Shown here in pieces: positions 26,001 to 38,000 of a stretch of 64,000 nucleotides of DNA. Both the position numbers and the translations under genes were made by a program. The stretch is from NCBI RefSeq assembly GCF_037975245.1, contig NC_092580.1:27059501-27123500 (forward strand). The letters are read 5' to 3'. The notes beneath the pieces are model-generated. The model did not search any database. It was given only the letters and a program-made list of their open reading frames with translations, and was not told the DNA's origin. The DNA comes from Apostichopus japonicus (lineage: Eukaryota; Echinodermata; Holothuroidea; Aspidochirotida; Stichopodidae). How positions within the stretch are numbered: the first letter of the stretch is position 1; every line of letters begins with the position of its first letter.

Positions 26001-29000
26001 ATATTCTTACAATGGGCCTTTTGCTGTTAATCCACCTGAAAGTGCCTTCTTCTGTTGTGAATTTGCTAGGAGAAGGCAAGTAGTGTACACCAATACATCC
26101 CATGCAAAGTTTCTACTTAAAAACTGAAATGAAAAAAAAATGAATTTAAAGTCATAGGGATTGTAGCAGTGTGTGAGAATGCTGTTAAAATAGGCAGACC
26201 CCCCATTTCTATGTGTTTGCAATACATGGTAATGGACCTAATTATTGAACTGCCAATAAGATGCAGTACTAATCTGACTAAATTAAAGTCAACCGTAAGT
26301 CTATAACATTTTCTGGCTTTGAAACAAAAGTCTGTTTTTGAGTGAAATGGTTCCAAGAAATGAATGCCATGTATGAAGATCCAAGGGGTCCTCCCTTCGG
26401 ATTCCTCCCATGGGGTCCCTCCCTCCTTTTTACTCCCTGTCTCTCCCTCACCCTTCCTCTCTCCCTCCCTCCCTCCCTCCCTCCCTCAACCTCCCTCCCT
26501 CCCTCTTCCATTCCTGCCTGGGATACCTTCCCTGGATATCCTGTACCAGGATGTATGGAATTGTTTCCCTCTATAAGTTGCAGCCATTTACTGCAGGCTG
26601 ACCTGAGTGCTGCAGACTAAGGTCACTGCTGTGAGTTGAGCTCACTTCTCATTTAAGGTGACCCTCCCAGTTGTATCTGGCTCAACTCAATCCTGTAGGC
26701 TGAGCACCTTGTTATCGTCAGAGCTCACTGCTGTAGGCTGAGCTCACTGCTGTAGGCTGAGCACATTGCTATCGGCTGAATGTAGTGCTGTAGGCTGAAC
26801 TCAATGCTTTAGGCAGATTTCACTAAGTATGGCAGGCTGACCTGATTGTTGCAGGGTAAGGTCACTGCTGTGAACTTGGCTTACTTTTTACAAGCTGACC
26901 TGTGTTGTAGGTTCAGCTCAGTCCTGTAGGTAGAGCTCACTCCTTATAGGCTGAGCTCATTGTTATCAGCTGAACATAGAGTGTTGTAGGCTGAAGGTTA
27001 AGCTCTTGCTTGTTAGCTTTAACATTCAAACTGACCTCACTACTGAGGTCTGAGCACAGTGCTCTACAGAAGGCTGTAGTCAGTGTTGTAGACTGAGGCC
27101 ATGCACTGATGTAGGCTGAGCTCTCAAAGTGCCATTAGCCAGGCACACTGTGCTACAGTATAGCCTGAGCTCATGGCTGTATGCATGTACCTGGAAACTG
27201 GAAATCCGTTGAGGATGCAAGCAAAGCAGATAGGTTAACTTCAATGTTCTTTGTCTGACTTGTGTGAAATTCTTTACAGCTCTTGAAATATGGTTCAATG
27301 AATCCAACTTACATTTTCACTTTCCTTCTATTCGATTTACATCAGCTCATTGTATCATTATGTCCTTGAATATAGATACAAGTACCTTTACGTTAGTATG
27401 TGACTGCTGAATATGGTTTGTAGTTATACTATGATCAATCACTTTCATACACCTAGATGCAAGGCATTAACAAGCATTTCCTGTTTACGTAGCAAAGGGC
27501 ATCAGCAGTTCCTATTTATAATAAGCGTAAAATTAAGGGATAGGTCCCTATAGTTAGACATGAGAAGCGATGATTACATAACACTTTCAAGTTTCTTACA
27601 AACCTTACTCTGTCTTAACATTATGCTTCCTCAGTCGACCTAGAAAAAGTAATGCTTTTGACCCTTAATAAATAAAAAAAATGGAGGAAGTCTTTAAATT
27701 GATATGACCTTAGAAGTGGAATATTACAGCCACTGGTGGCATAGATGTGGTGAGAGGTTACCCGAGTTTCGTTGAAGGGTAGAGCTGGGAGGTATTGGGA
27801 AGGGAGTGTAGATCTGGAAATTATTTACAGTAGTTTTGTATAGAGTAGTGAATCTCAACATATAAAAACCTACAGTACTTTGTACTCTGTTATAGTGGCA
27901 TTTTTGTAAGTTAAGAGACGGTATAGGGAACAAACAAAAGAAAATAGACCTGTCTCAATAGAGCATGAATAACTCTATTCTTTGAAGTTAGTGAATATAG
28001 CAAACAGGCTTGGAATCAGGGAGGTACATCCACCCCCCCCCCCCCCCTTTCCCTCTTTCTACACATCCTACACACACAAAAAAAGAAAGAAGAAAGTAGT
28101 TAAATTAGGCTTAGCACAACCTTGCATTTAGAGCATTTACACTATATTATAGCCTACTGCAAATATGTACCACTTTATATCTAAAATATTGCCTCCTAGT
28201 CAATACATAGGCTCACAGGACCACATACCCTCTGTGTTACAATGCTGGATTTTCCCTCAAGTGGCATTATACCATGTCTCACAGCTGTCACAATCATCTA
28301 TAAAGTTCACCTCCCATTGCAACTATACAGGAGTAGTTGATCCATAAGCAACTTTCCAGACTTCCTTACAGCTGCTATACATGTATGTGTAATGTAGGTT
28401 TCACCATAGCATATATATTAGTATACATATTATACAGAGTGGGTTAAAGGGAAGATAATTTGCCGTGAGCCTGGACGATTTTCCTCTGCTTTGGTCAATG
28501 CAACGATAACAATAACTTCAAATGCTTGCCAATGACAAAATAAGGAATTACTGTATGTATAATGTACATAGAATTTTGTGGGACACCAAATCTGTTGCAT
28601 TGGATAAAACTATGAACAGCTCGGTACACACTGACAAGTTACACTACAGTAGCAGAGTGACTAACGTAATATCTTGGACTTCCTTTCAATATTCACATCT
28701 GGATCATCATCGTATCCAGGTATGGAAGATGATACCGTCTTGAATTTGAGGTAACCTTTGGGTTCAAAACACAGTGACAGTTACCGAAAGCAGACACCCA
28801 GAAGCAATTAGCATTAGATCCCGGAGCACAGGGTTCAGTTAAGGGTCTGATTTGGTAGTGTACATGTATGCAAATGCTGATCAGACCCCGCGATTTGAAC
28901 CCCAACAAATACACCTGGATCGAAGAAGGATCAGACACTGTGCTTGGTGTTGAATTTGTAATGTAATCAGCTTGTGGCTGTGTGATTAAGGGTAATGCAG

Positions 29001-32000
29001 TATGTCACACAGCTTATAGTTTCACACAGTTTCTGCTAGTAAACAAACCTGAACTTCCTGTCTGGTGATTGCGAGTCCCTGTGGTTTGATGCCGAGCACA
29101 AGGGAGGTTAAACATAGCTTGTCTTAATGTTGAACACCAAGGGGGAGGGAGGGGGGGGGAACTGATTGGTTATGTTGGTGTATGATATACAAATCATGGA
29201 AATCAAGTAAATCAGCTCAACTGAAAACTGGAACTTTTTGCTATGATATCATCAGAGAATACCAAGCTTGTAGCTATTCCTGGAGTTTCCAAGGGTTTAT
29301 GTATCAAAGGAAAGTTTCCAGAAGTCTAATATCACAAATTGGAACAATATATGTAGATGTGCTTTTCAAGCTGTAGTAGCGTGGAATATGTTTCTTCTCT
29401 CGGATATGTGTCATAGAAAGCCAGTGTCACAGAAGGTGTTTACACTGTTATTTTTCAATGTATAATTAGGCAGTTGCCGACTTTAACTTTGATAAATGTT
29501 AGCTTAAAGGGGCCGGTACAGAATGTCTCCATGTCAGAGTGTAGATGGCTGTCCCAAGTTCGTGGAGAGCTGCAGTAAAGAAGTGCTCTTGTTTAGTAAT
29601 ATTTATTTTTGACAATAATTTTGATGTCGTGGGATTCGCAAGGAAATGGTTCATTAGAGAGTCACAGTTCTTCAGTAGTGTAGAAGAATGCTGTAACCAG
29701 AAAATAGCTTCAACTCTACATTGAATATCGGATTTTTCTTTCTCTTTTTCCCCCCATTCTCGGTAGATATTGAAGCAGAATTCAAGATCTTTCTTTGTCT
29801 TTTTCCCTCTTCTTGGTAGATATTCGAAGCAGACTATCAGAGCAGCTCACATGTCTGGATAAGAGGTCAGAAGTTGAAAAGGAAGTCCTGCAAGATTTTC
29901 AAGAATTTTTCCAGTCTCGAGCAGAGATTGAAAAAGACTATGCAAGAAGATTGGAAAGGCTCTATGAGAACCATGCAAAGAAGAGAAGACTACAAACACC
30001 GTAAGTTCTTCCCACCCTACTCCCGCCACCCCCCCCTCCCGCCCCACACACCTTATACCCACTCAAACTTTAGTTTGAATTCATTGGAAACAAATAATAA
30101 CCAGCCTGCTTTTGTAGGAAAGAAAAATGCTTGATTTGTCTCTAATTGGTTCATAAGATATATGAATTTTGTGAAAGAAACAACTTAGGGGGTTAATTTG
30201 TGATGAAGTCGGAAAATTCAGGATATACTTGAATGACCTGTTATGAATGCTAGGAATTCCTTCTTCCCTTCAAAATGAAATCAGGATGCAAGATTGATTA
30301 AGAAAATAAGCAGAAAAGAGAAAACTTGACATTGAGCCAAAGAAATTCCTTTTTTTCGTAAGTCACGTTTTGTATCGGAAACTTCCAATTGCAACTCAGT
30401 GCAAATTTGATGCTATCTTTATTCATTTATAAATTAAGTTACTTTCGAATAGGGTAACTAGGCTTCTTACCAAAATCCATCAAATATGGATGTAAACTGA
30501 ACAGTGAAGTATGATAAAAGAAATAATTCATGCAAAAAAAAAATGCAATTCATTAAAAAAAAAGATGGTTTTAAACAACAGCAGTGTATAAGCCATACAA
30601 AAGGATCCATTACCACTTCTGAGACAAAACAATGCAATTTACCACTATTGCAATACACAGAAATAAAATTTATTGACCAAATTTTTTTTGTTTTTTAAAT
30701 ACCTACTGTAGTCTTCTATGACAGAGCAACAAGTTAAAGGAGCTTATTGAGTTTATTCTTTGGTCATTTGATTAGTCAAATTTCATTTTGCAAAATTATG
30801 CAAAACGTTGAAAGATTTTAAATTATGCAAAATTTTGGCTTTTATTCGAATCATTAAAATTGTTTAAGAAATGTCTGGGTGAAGAAATTTTAAGGATTAT
30901 GTCACATTCATTGATAAGTTAAGCACGAAGAAGTTCTAAAGTGAAATATATTAATAAATTGTCTTAGTTAGTCAACTGTAATCTTATTTTGAGTATTACT
31001 TGTTTGTTTCTGAAATTTGCTGATCAGACACAACAATGCCAATTCTGTAACAGAAGAATGCCTCATTGCCCATGACATTCATAACACTATGTTCTAGATT
31101 AATAATGTGAAGCTAGATGTTACATTACATTACAGCATATTAAATTACCATACATTATGCATTAGTGCATTATAATGCATTACCATACAGTGTCTAGTAC
31201 ATGATTACATTTTACTACAAACTTGATACATTACATTACCATGCATTACAGTGTACTTGAGTGTACAACACACTTTGTTATAATACTAATATTAAAATTG
31301 ATACATTACAATACCATGCACAACATGACCATGCATTACAGTGTACAATACAGTGCAGTACAGTGTACAGCACACTTTGTTATACTACTAATATTAAAAT
31401 TGATAAATTACATTACCGTGCACGACATGACCATGCATTACAGTGTACAATACAGTGCAGTTCAGTGTACAGCACACTTTGTTATACTACTAATATTAAA
31501 ATTGATACATTACATTACCATGCACAACATGACCATGCATTACAGTGTACAATACAGTGCAGTACAGTGTACAGCACTCTTTGTTATACTACTAATATTA
31601 TAATTGATACATTACATTACCATGCACAACATGACCATGCATTACAGTGTACAATACAGTGCAGTACAGTGTACAGCACACTTTGTTATACTACTAATAT
31701 TAAAATTGATACATTACATTACCGTGCACAACATGACCATGCTTTACAGTGTACAATACAGTGCAGTACAGTGTACAGCACACTTTGTTATACTACTAAT
31801 ATTAAAATTGATACATTACATTACCATGCACGACATGACCATGCATTACAGTGTACAATACAGTGCAGTACAGTGTACAGCACACTTTGTTATACTACTA
31901 ATATTAAAATTGATACATTACATTACCATGCACAACATGACCATGCATTACAGTGTACAATACAGTGCAGTACAGTGTACAACACACTTTGTAATACTAC

Positions 32001-35000
32001 TAATATTACAATTGATACATTACATTACCATGCACAACTTGACCATGCATTACAGTGTACAATACAGTGCAGTACAGTGTATTACATTTATCCAGTCTTT
32101 TGTTGACCTACACTTATATATTCCAACAAGAATATTTCTGTGTGCATCATTTTGCCTGATTCTCTGTTTTGTAGATCGAATGCAACAGAGCCACAGATAC
32201 CAAGCACAATCGCCTGTTGGAATGTATTGATGGACATGACCAGGAGTCACCAGAAACACCACCAGATACTGGGTACCATTTATGGAGATCACCTCTCCAG
32301 CAGGTTTAACCATCTCAAGGATGCACTGGAAACTGTTTATAGAAAGGTAAGAATTTATGTAACTTTCGTCATTATTTATGTCACTGGCAAGAATGGGGGA
32401 AAATGGGGGAGATTATGAAACACCTTGAAATATAATCATGGTAGGCCTATGACTTTATTGTTATGTCACTTCAGACCTCTCAATGTAATATGCTGTAGAA
32501 AACAAAATCAAGCTGAATGAAAAAAAAGAGGAACAGTATGTTTACTTGCACAGTGAATAGAACAAAGTATCGGAGGGACTAGCAGGTTCGCAGTCCACGC
32601 ATACTTCTTCCACTTTCTGAAGGAACTGACTGACATAGCACCATTGTGATAGTTGTCAAATCAAAGTGATAAGGTGTCTACTGCAGTATTATGATGGTGT
32701 TGTAGGAACTGCTTTAGAAGTAAGAAATATCTAATTTACACTGCTATTACTCTTTGCTGTGTGATCTTAACCAAAGAAAAAATTACAAGGAAACAAGTGT
32801 TCCCCAAAAATATACTAGACAGATAAAACCAAACATGATTTCCAGTGGTGTTACCATTTCACCTCTTGTACTGACATTACACTGTTTCCTCTTTTAGAAC
32901 ATAAAATGTATACACACTCTTAAAGGGTGTGAAGACTCGAGCAAAAAGAAAAGTCTTATGCTGGTAATTTGACCTAGTTTCGAATGAGGTGTAATGTTCA
33001 GAAGTGTTAATCACCACCATCGATCCCAGAAAATACACACACAGCTTGCTACCGTCCAGCTAAAGATAACAATTAAGCTATCATGTTTCATTACTGTCTG
33101 CATTTTGTAGTGACACAAACAAAACGTCACTTGCAAGCAACAGAAAGTTCACTTTTTCAGATGGCCCCCGCGGTTTGGGGGGAGTCTTCAATGCCTTTAA
33201 CCTGGCCTAGAACAAGATTGTTGCACCTGTGCCTTCCAATGGCCCTCGTGGGGGTCACTGCACTCTTGCTTCTGAATCTGCAGTTATGAAGTCTTAAACA
33301 CATTTTTTTTTAGCTTGGATGGTCTTTAATCAGTGAGGGTTACATTTAGCAGTACTTTCTGGCTTACCTGTCTCCTCTTATCAACAGCATTCTCACTCTA
33401 CATTGTGTAGAGTGCTCTGATAATCACATTTCTAGAGTGATTGGGTTAATATTACCAAAGGTAACATATCCAGTGAATAAACCAAAGTTACTCTGCTCCT
33501 CTCTTATCTGTCTCCAATCTACATTTTGCACTTTACCATCTACCTAGAAGCTAGATGAGGAAACATCAAACAGCTTGCAATAAAGCTTGCAGTAACCTAA
33601 TTTTGTTACGTTCTCCCTCCATTTAAGCTACACTAAAAGTTCTCTCACAAATAGTTCTCTCTGGGTGATTTCGTTCAAGCAAAGCGTCCTCATTGAAGTG
33701 CCAGTCATCTTAGTGACTCACATAACCCTCCCAAAATTATATCAGAAAGCCTATTTGTGATGAAGTTGAACAGATATCATCAACAGTGCAAAAATTTAAT
33801 GTGTTGAATATATATTCCCAAAGAATAATTTCTGTACACTTGACCTATCGCCGGTAAAGTAACTCTGTAACCTATACTGGGCTACTTCTGATTTGTGAAA
33901 TGAGACGTTACCGAAAAAATACATATATATTTTTAAGTATCAAGTAAAAATAACCGATACCGAAACATACTTAATCGTCAGGGGAGTTTTGACTAATGAA
34001 TGCATGTACAGTACTGCGATCCAGTTTCACACACAGTCTCACAGAATAAGTTAGTGCTGAAATATTTAAGTAGCAGTGTTGAAGGATCTAAAGCATTTGT
34101 CTAAAGACTGTGCTTCCCGTGTAAACAAAACTGCTATACATCTGTGGACTTGTATCGCAATATTTGTATAACAATTTGCGACGCGATACTGGATGAATTA
34201 ACACTATAACCTACTAGTGTCGAAGGTTCAGTTCCTTGTTCCTCTCTCTTATCTGTTCCCAGTCACCTTTGCACATTCCTGTCAACCTAACAACCTACAA
34301 TATTTGTAACGTCTTTAGCACCGAGTACTATCCTGTGTCCCACATCCGGGAGGGAATCTTGTCGATAGTACCGTCTTCTCCCTACAGTATCATTTAGGGA
34401 GTTAACCTACGTGTTCTCCACAGAGATTTTTTTTTATCCGGGAAGACTAGTTCGGTTCTTCACAGTGGAGACAGATTTCTCACTCAGTTTCTTTACCATT
34501 GGTGGGGGAGGGGGGGGGAATATGGGTAATCTGGTGATCTTATCAACTTTCACCAAGTAGAAGAGTGTATAAGTTATGTAAGAAGGTAGGTCTGTCTGTG
34601 CAGAACCGACTTACAGCTTACTTCCTTATTTACAGGGAAGATCCTTCCATTCAAGCAGTGAACTTCATCCACTGCAGAAGTCAATAGTAACAATACGGAA
34701 GGATATCTTTGTTTGTCTTAATCTATTGTTTGTCTAAATCTGCAACGAATGGAATGTTTAGCCATCTAATTTGCCTCTTTCTTCAAACAGGATTTTTTTG
34801 CTGTCGAGTTGTGTGTGTGCAGTATGTGCGTGTGTTTATGTAAGTGAGTGTGTATATGTGTAAACTGCTTTAGCTGGTAAAAATGAAATCCTAAATTAAG
34901 GAGCGAAAATGTTGACAATGTTTGAAATTAGCATTTGACCTGCACACTTGGGTGTCTAAGGTCATTTGAGGTCAGCAGAAATCAACAGGTGAAAATGGTT

Positions 35001-38000
35001 AAAGCTCAGTTTCAAAATTTATAATGTAGAGAAAGTTTTGATACATGCATATTACAAATTGGTCTTATAATAATGTCTAACAAGTAAAAAGTCAGCAAGT
35101 GTTGGTGGAGATCTTAGGTCACAAGAGATCAAAGGCAGTCAAGACATGAAAACCTTCTAAACATGATTTCTTAAGGGGTGGTCGGGGGGGGTGATATGTG
35201 GGATGCGAATAATGAGTACAAGGCCTTCAGAGGGGATTAAAAAGAACAGAGGGAGGTCACAAATTTGGTCCAATACTAGCACTGAAGCTAATACACTACA
35301 TTGTTATTAATTCTAGTACCTGAATCCTGATTGGACTTTACCAAAATCAATGCCTAAAGTTTTCATTTGCAATTCAGCTTTTCTAATGTGGAAACTAACC
35401 ACTAAGTGTGGGAATGGGAGGGGTGTGGAGGGAGTGTCACTGTTTTAAATAGATGGGTTTGTTAATAGTTTATGATCTCATCAGCATTAAGTTGTGGAGC
35501 AAAGTTCCTTCAATACACAAGATTGTTGTCATTCAAAAAAAGTGTCCTACACTTAAACGTTGGGCTTACCAATAATAATAATTGAAAATAAAGATTCTTT
35601 TGGAAAACAGTGTAGCCTACAGTAGATAATCTGTTCAAAGATAAGTTTGTGGACAACTACAGTAAGCCAAACAGTTATCTTTTATTTGAAAAAGAAATCA
35701 GTTCAACAATGTGTGAATTCCGTTTGAAAGAAATATGTGTACAAGTAAAATATTTTAAAACCTTTGCAGATAAAGTTAATTTAGTTTCAAAACATGTTTC
35801 TACATTTCTTGGATTTGTCAGTGAATCTAATAACTTTGATCTGAAAAATATGTGGTGGGACAGAAAAACTTGTGTATGAGCATTGAGAATTGGTAATCCA
35901 AATTGATATGTTGGCAGTGCGGTTAAATGTACAGTATGTGTGCAGGCCTATATATATTTATATATCTATCTACTGTATATGTATGTAGTGCAAAGTCTAT
36001 GCAGAAATGTACTGGTAGCTATACCATGTACTAGCCTGCCTATTGCCCTGATGACTAATAAAAGATACACAGGAGTTCCCAGTCAATCAAATCACCCTGG
36101 CATCAAAATATACAAGTTTGCCGTCCAGAGTAACATCTTATGGTAGTGTTGTATAGTACTAGGTTATTCAATGTCTGGTATCAGGTTGCAGTGCATTGTA
36201 TTGTAGTTACTGTTATACTTTTGTGTTAAAATCAATACTTTCACTACAAGTAGTGATTTGGGACTCTTTGTACAGTTCATCATAAGTCAATACTGTAATG
36301 GTACTGAATAAAGCATATATAGTTTAAAGTGGCTGTTTAATAACAGAAGAAAAACTGTGCAAATTTTCTGTTGCTAAAATGGCCAGAGTGTTAAAAAATT
36401 GTGCAACAAAAATGTTTCAACATTTTGACAGTGTTTTACTCTTTGATTATATATACTTTCTTTTTTTCTGGGTACTTTTTGATATACTCATAACAGCTAT
36501 CATTCAAGTATAAAATGACAATCTTGATGTTCAAAAAGTTTTCACAGCGAAGCAACCTGAGTATTATCCAGCATTGTTTCTTGTCACGCTTCACCTAAGG
36601 AAGTGTTTCCAATGAGACATTGCTCCAATAGACAAAGTCTGGAAGTTATATTTTTGGAGGCAGAACAAAACAGACACACACAAAATTTTTAAACAAAAAA
36701 GTAATTGTAATTTGTTGCTCTTTGTTAATTTGCATCTCACATTGCTGAAGGCAAAAGGAATCTTTACAAAGGTAATGGCACATGTGTGTATACATACATG
36801 TGTGTGATATGTTGAGAAACTTTACAATGGTAATGGCATGTGTGTATACATGTGTGTTATATGATGGGAAGCTTTACAATGGTGATGGCATGTGTGTAAA
36901 TGTGTGTGATATACATGTGTGCAGTGTTCGACTTATGGCCAAAAAATTGCATAGCAACAAATTTCGACAATTGCTATACAATATTTTTGTTGCATAGCAG
37001 TTCCCCAATATTGAATAGCAGTTTTGAAATTACCACAAAACGGACCAAATGTTGGCGATCAATGTATTAACTAGAAAATGTTTGTTTATTATTATTATTT
37101 ATACTAGTTTTGCTACGATGATCGTTTTCAATATCGGTATCGGCCGATATTTGCACAATATCGGCAGCATATTGGTATCGGTAAAATTTTGCCTAATTGC
37201 CGATAACAGCAAACCGATATTGAACTTTTCTTTTTAACAGCAGAGCTACCTGTACTTATTTATACTTGCAATGATTTGTTAATCTGCCCAAGACAATCCA
37301 TTTCTTTAGCGTCAGTTAAACTCAGATTAATTTTCGATTAATATCCATGGAAACCTGACTCTCCGTAACATCTAAAAACACGTCTACGGCGCGCGAATAT
37401 AACCAATGACCTTCGTGAACCTTGGCCTACACACAGCATTAGTGCAGCATATATACACTGTACTAACCATTCATTTCCTCAAAGGCCTCTGTGAAAACCT
37501 TGAACATGATGCATACAGTAACTGCACAGTTCAGCAGTGTTGGAAAACCTTGTTCAATTTCCCGCGAACACACTGCTGATTTCCCGCCGGTGTTCGCCTG
37601 CCTAGCACGCGTAACGTGCGAGCATGAAGGCGTGGTGTCCAGGGTCCCGTCTTAGGGCTATGGTGGGGTCATGGGGTAGAACCCCTCGTGGGGATCCTGG
37701 GGGCGAAAGCCCCCGAAAATTGTTGTCATTTTTTGCGATGTCTGGCGATGAAAAAATTCGCAGTTGAGAATGCAAAATATTGACAACTTTTTTTATTTAA
37801 ATTGTCACGAAACTGATGAAATTTTAAAATGACAAGTTAAAGTAGCTATATTATGTTATAAAATGAAAAGAGATTTAATCTGTCTTTCAATCTTTAAAAA
37901 GTGCAACTTACAAAACTTCCGATATTATGAAACAAACTACGTTCAGCAAAGCCCCGTTTCTAGACTGCCTAACAATGAATAGCGTGCACTATGCGTACAT

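Larger units (their letters stand above)
20073..29819 (+). other. srGAP intron 1 (9.7 kb)
   Basis: It runs from donor GTAAGT at 20073 to an acceptor at 29818-29819 whose tract is locally duplicated. It contains MITE copy B (20558-20921), a G-run element near 25028, a CCCT microsatellite, a degenerate minisatellite (26576-27185), a C-run (28031-28047) and a minus-strand coding-like open frame at 24442-24717. Nothing else is supported. Confidence 0.7.

Noticed and set aside
26278-26620. Pro/Ser/Leu and Gly/Arg/Glu frames on both strands
   Set aside because: Products of the CCCT microsatellite.
31208-32080. Possible CRISPR-like array
   Set aside because: The whole 102-bp unit is repeated with no unique spacers, and the sequence is eukaryotic.
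31223-32230. Open frames of 126, 281 and 208 codons on the plus strand
   Set aside because: All lie in the 102-bp tandem array; unit length divisible by three keeps frames open, and the translations are themselves periodic.
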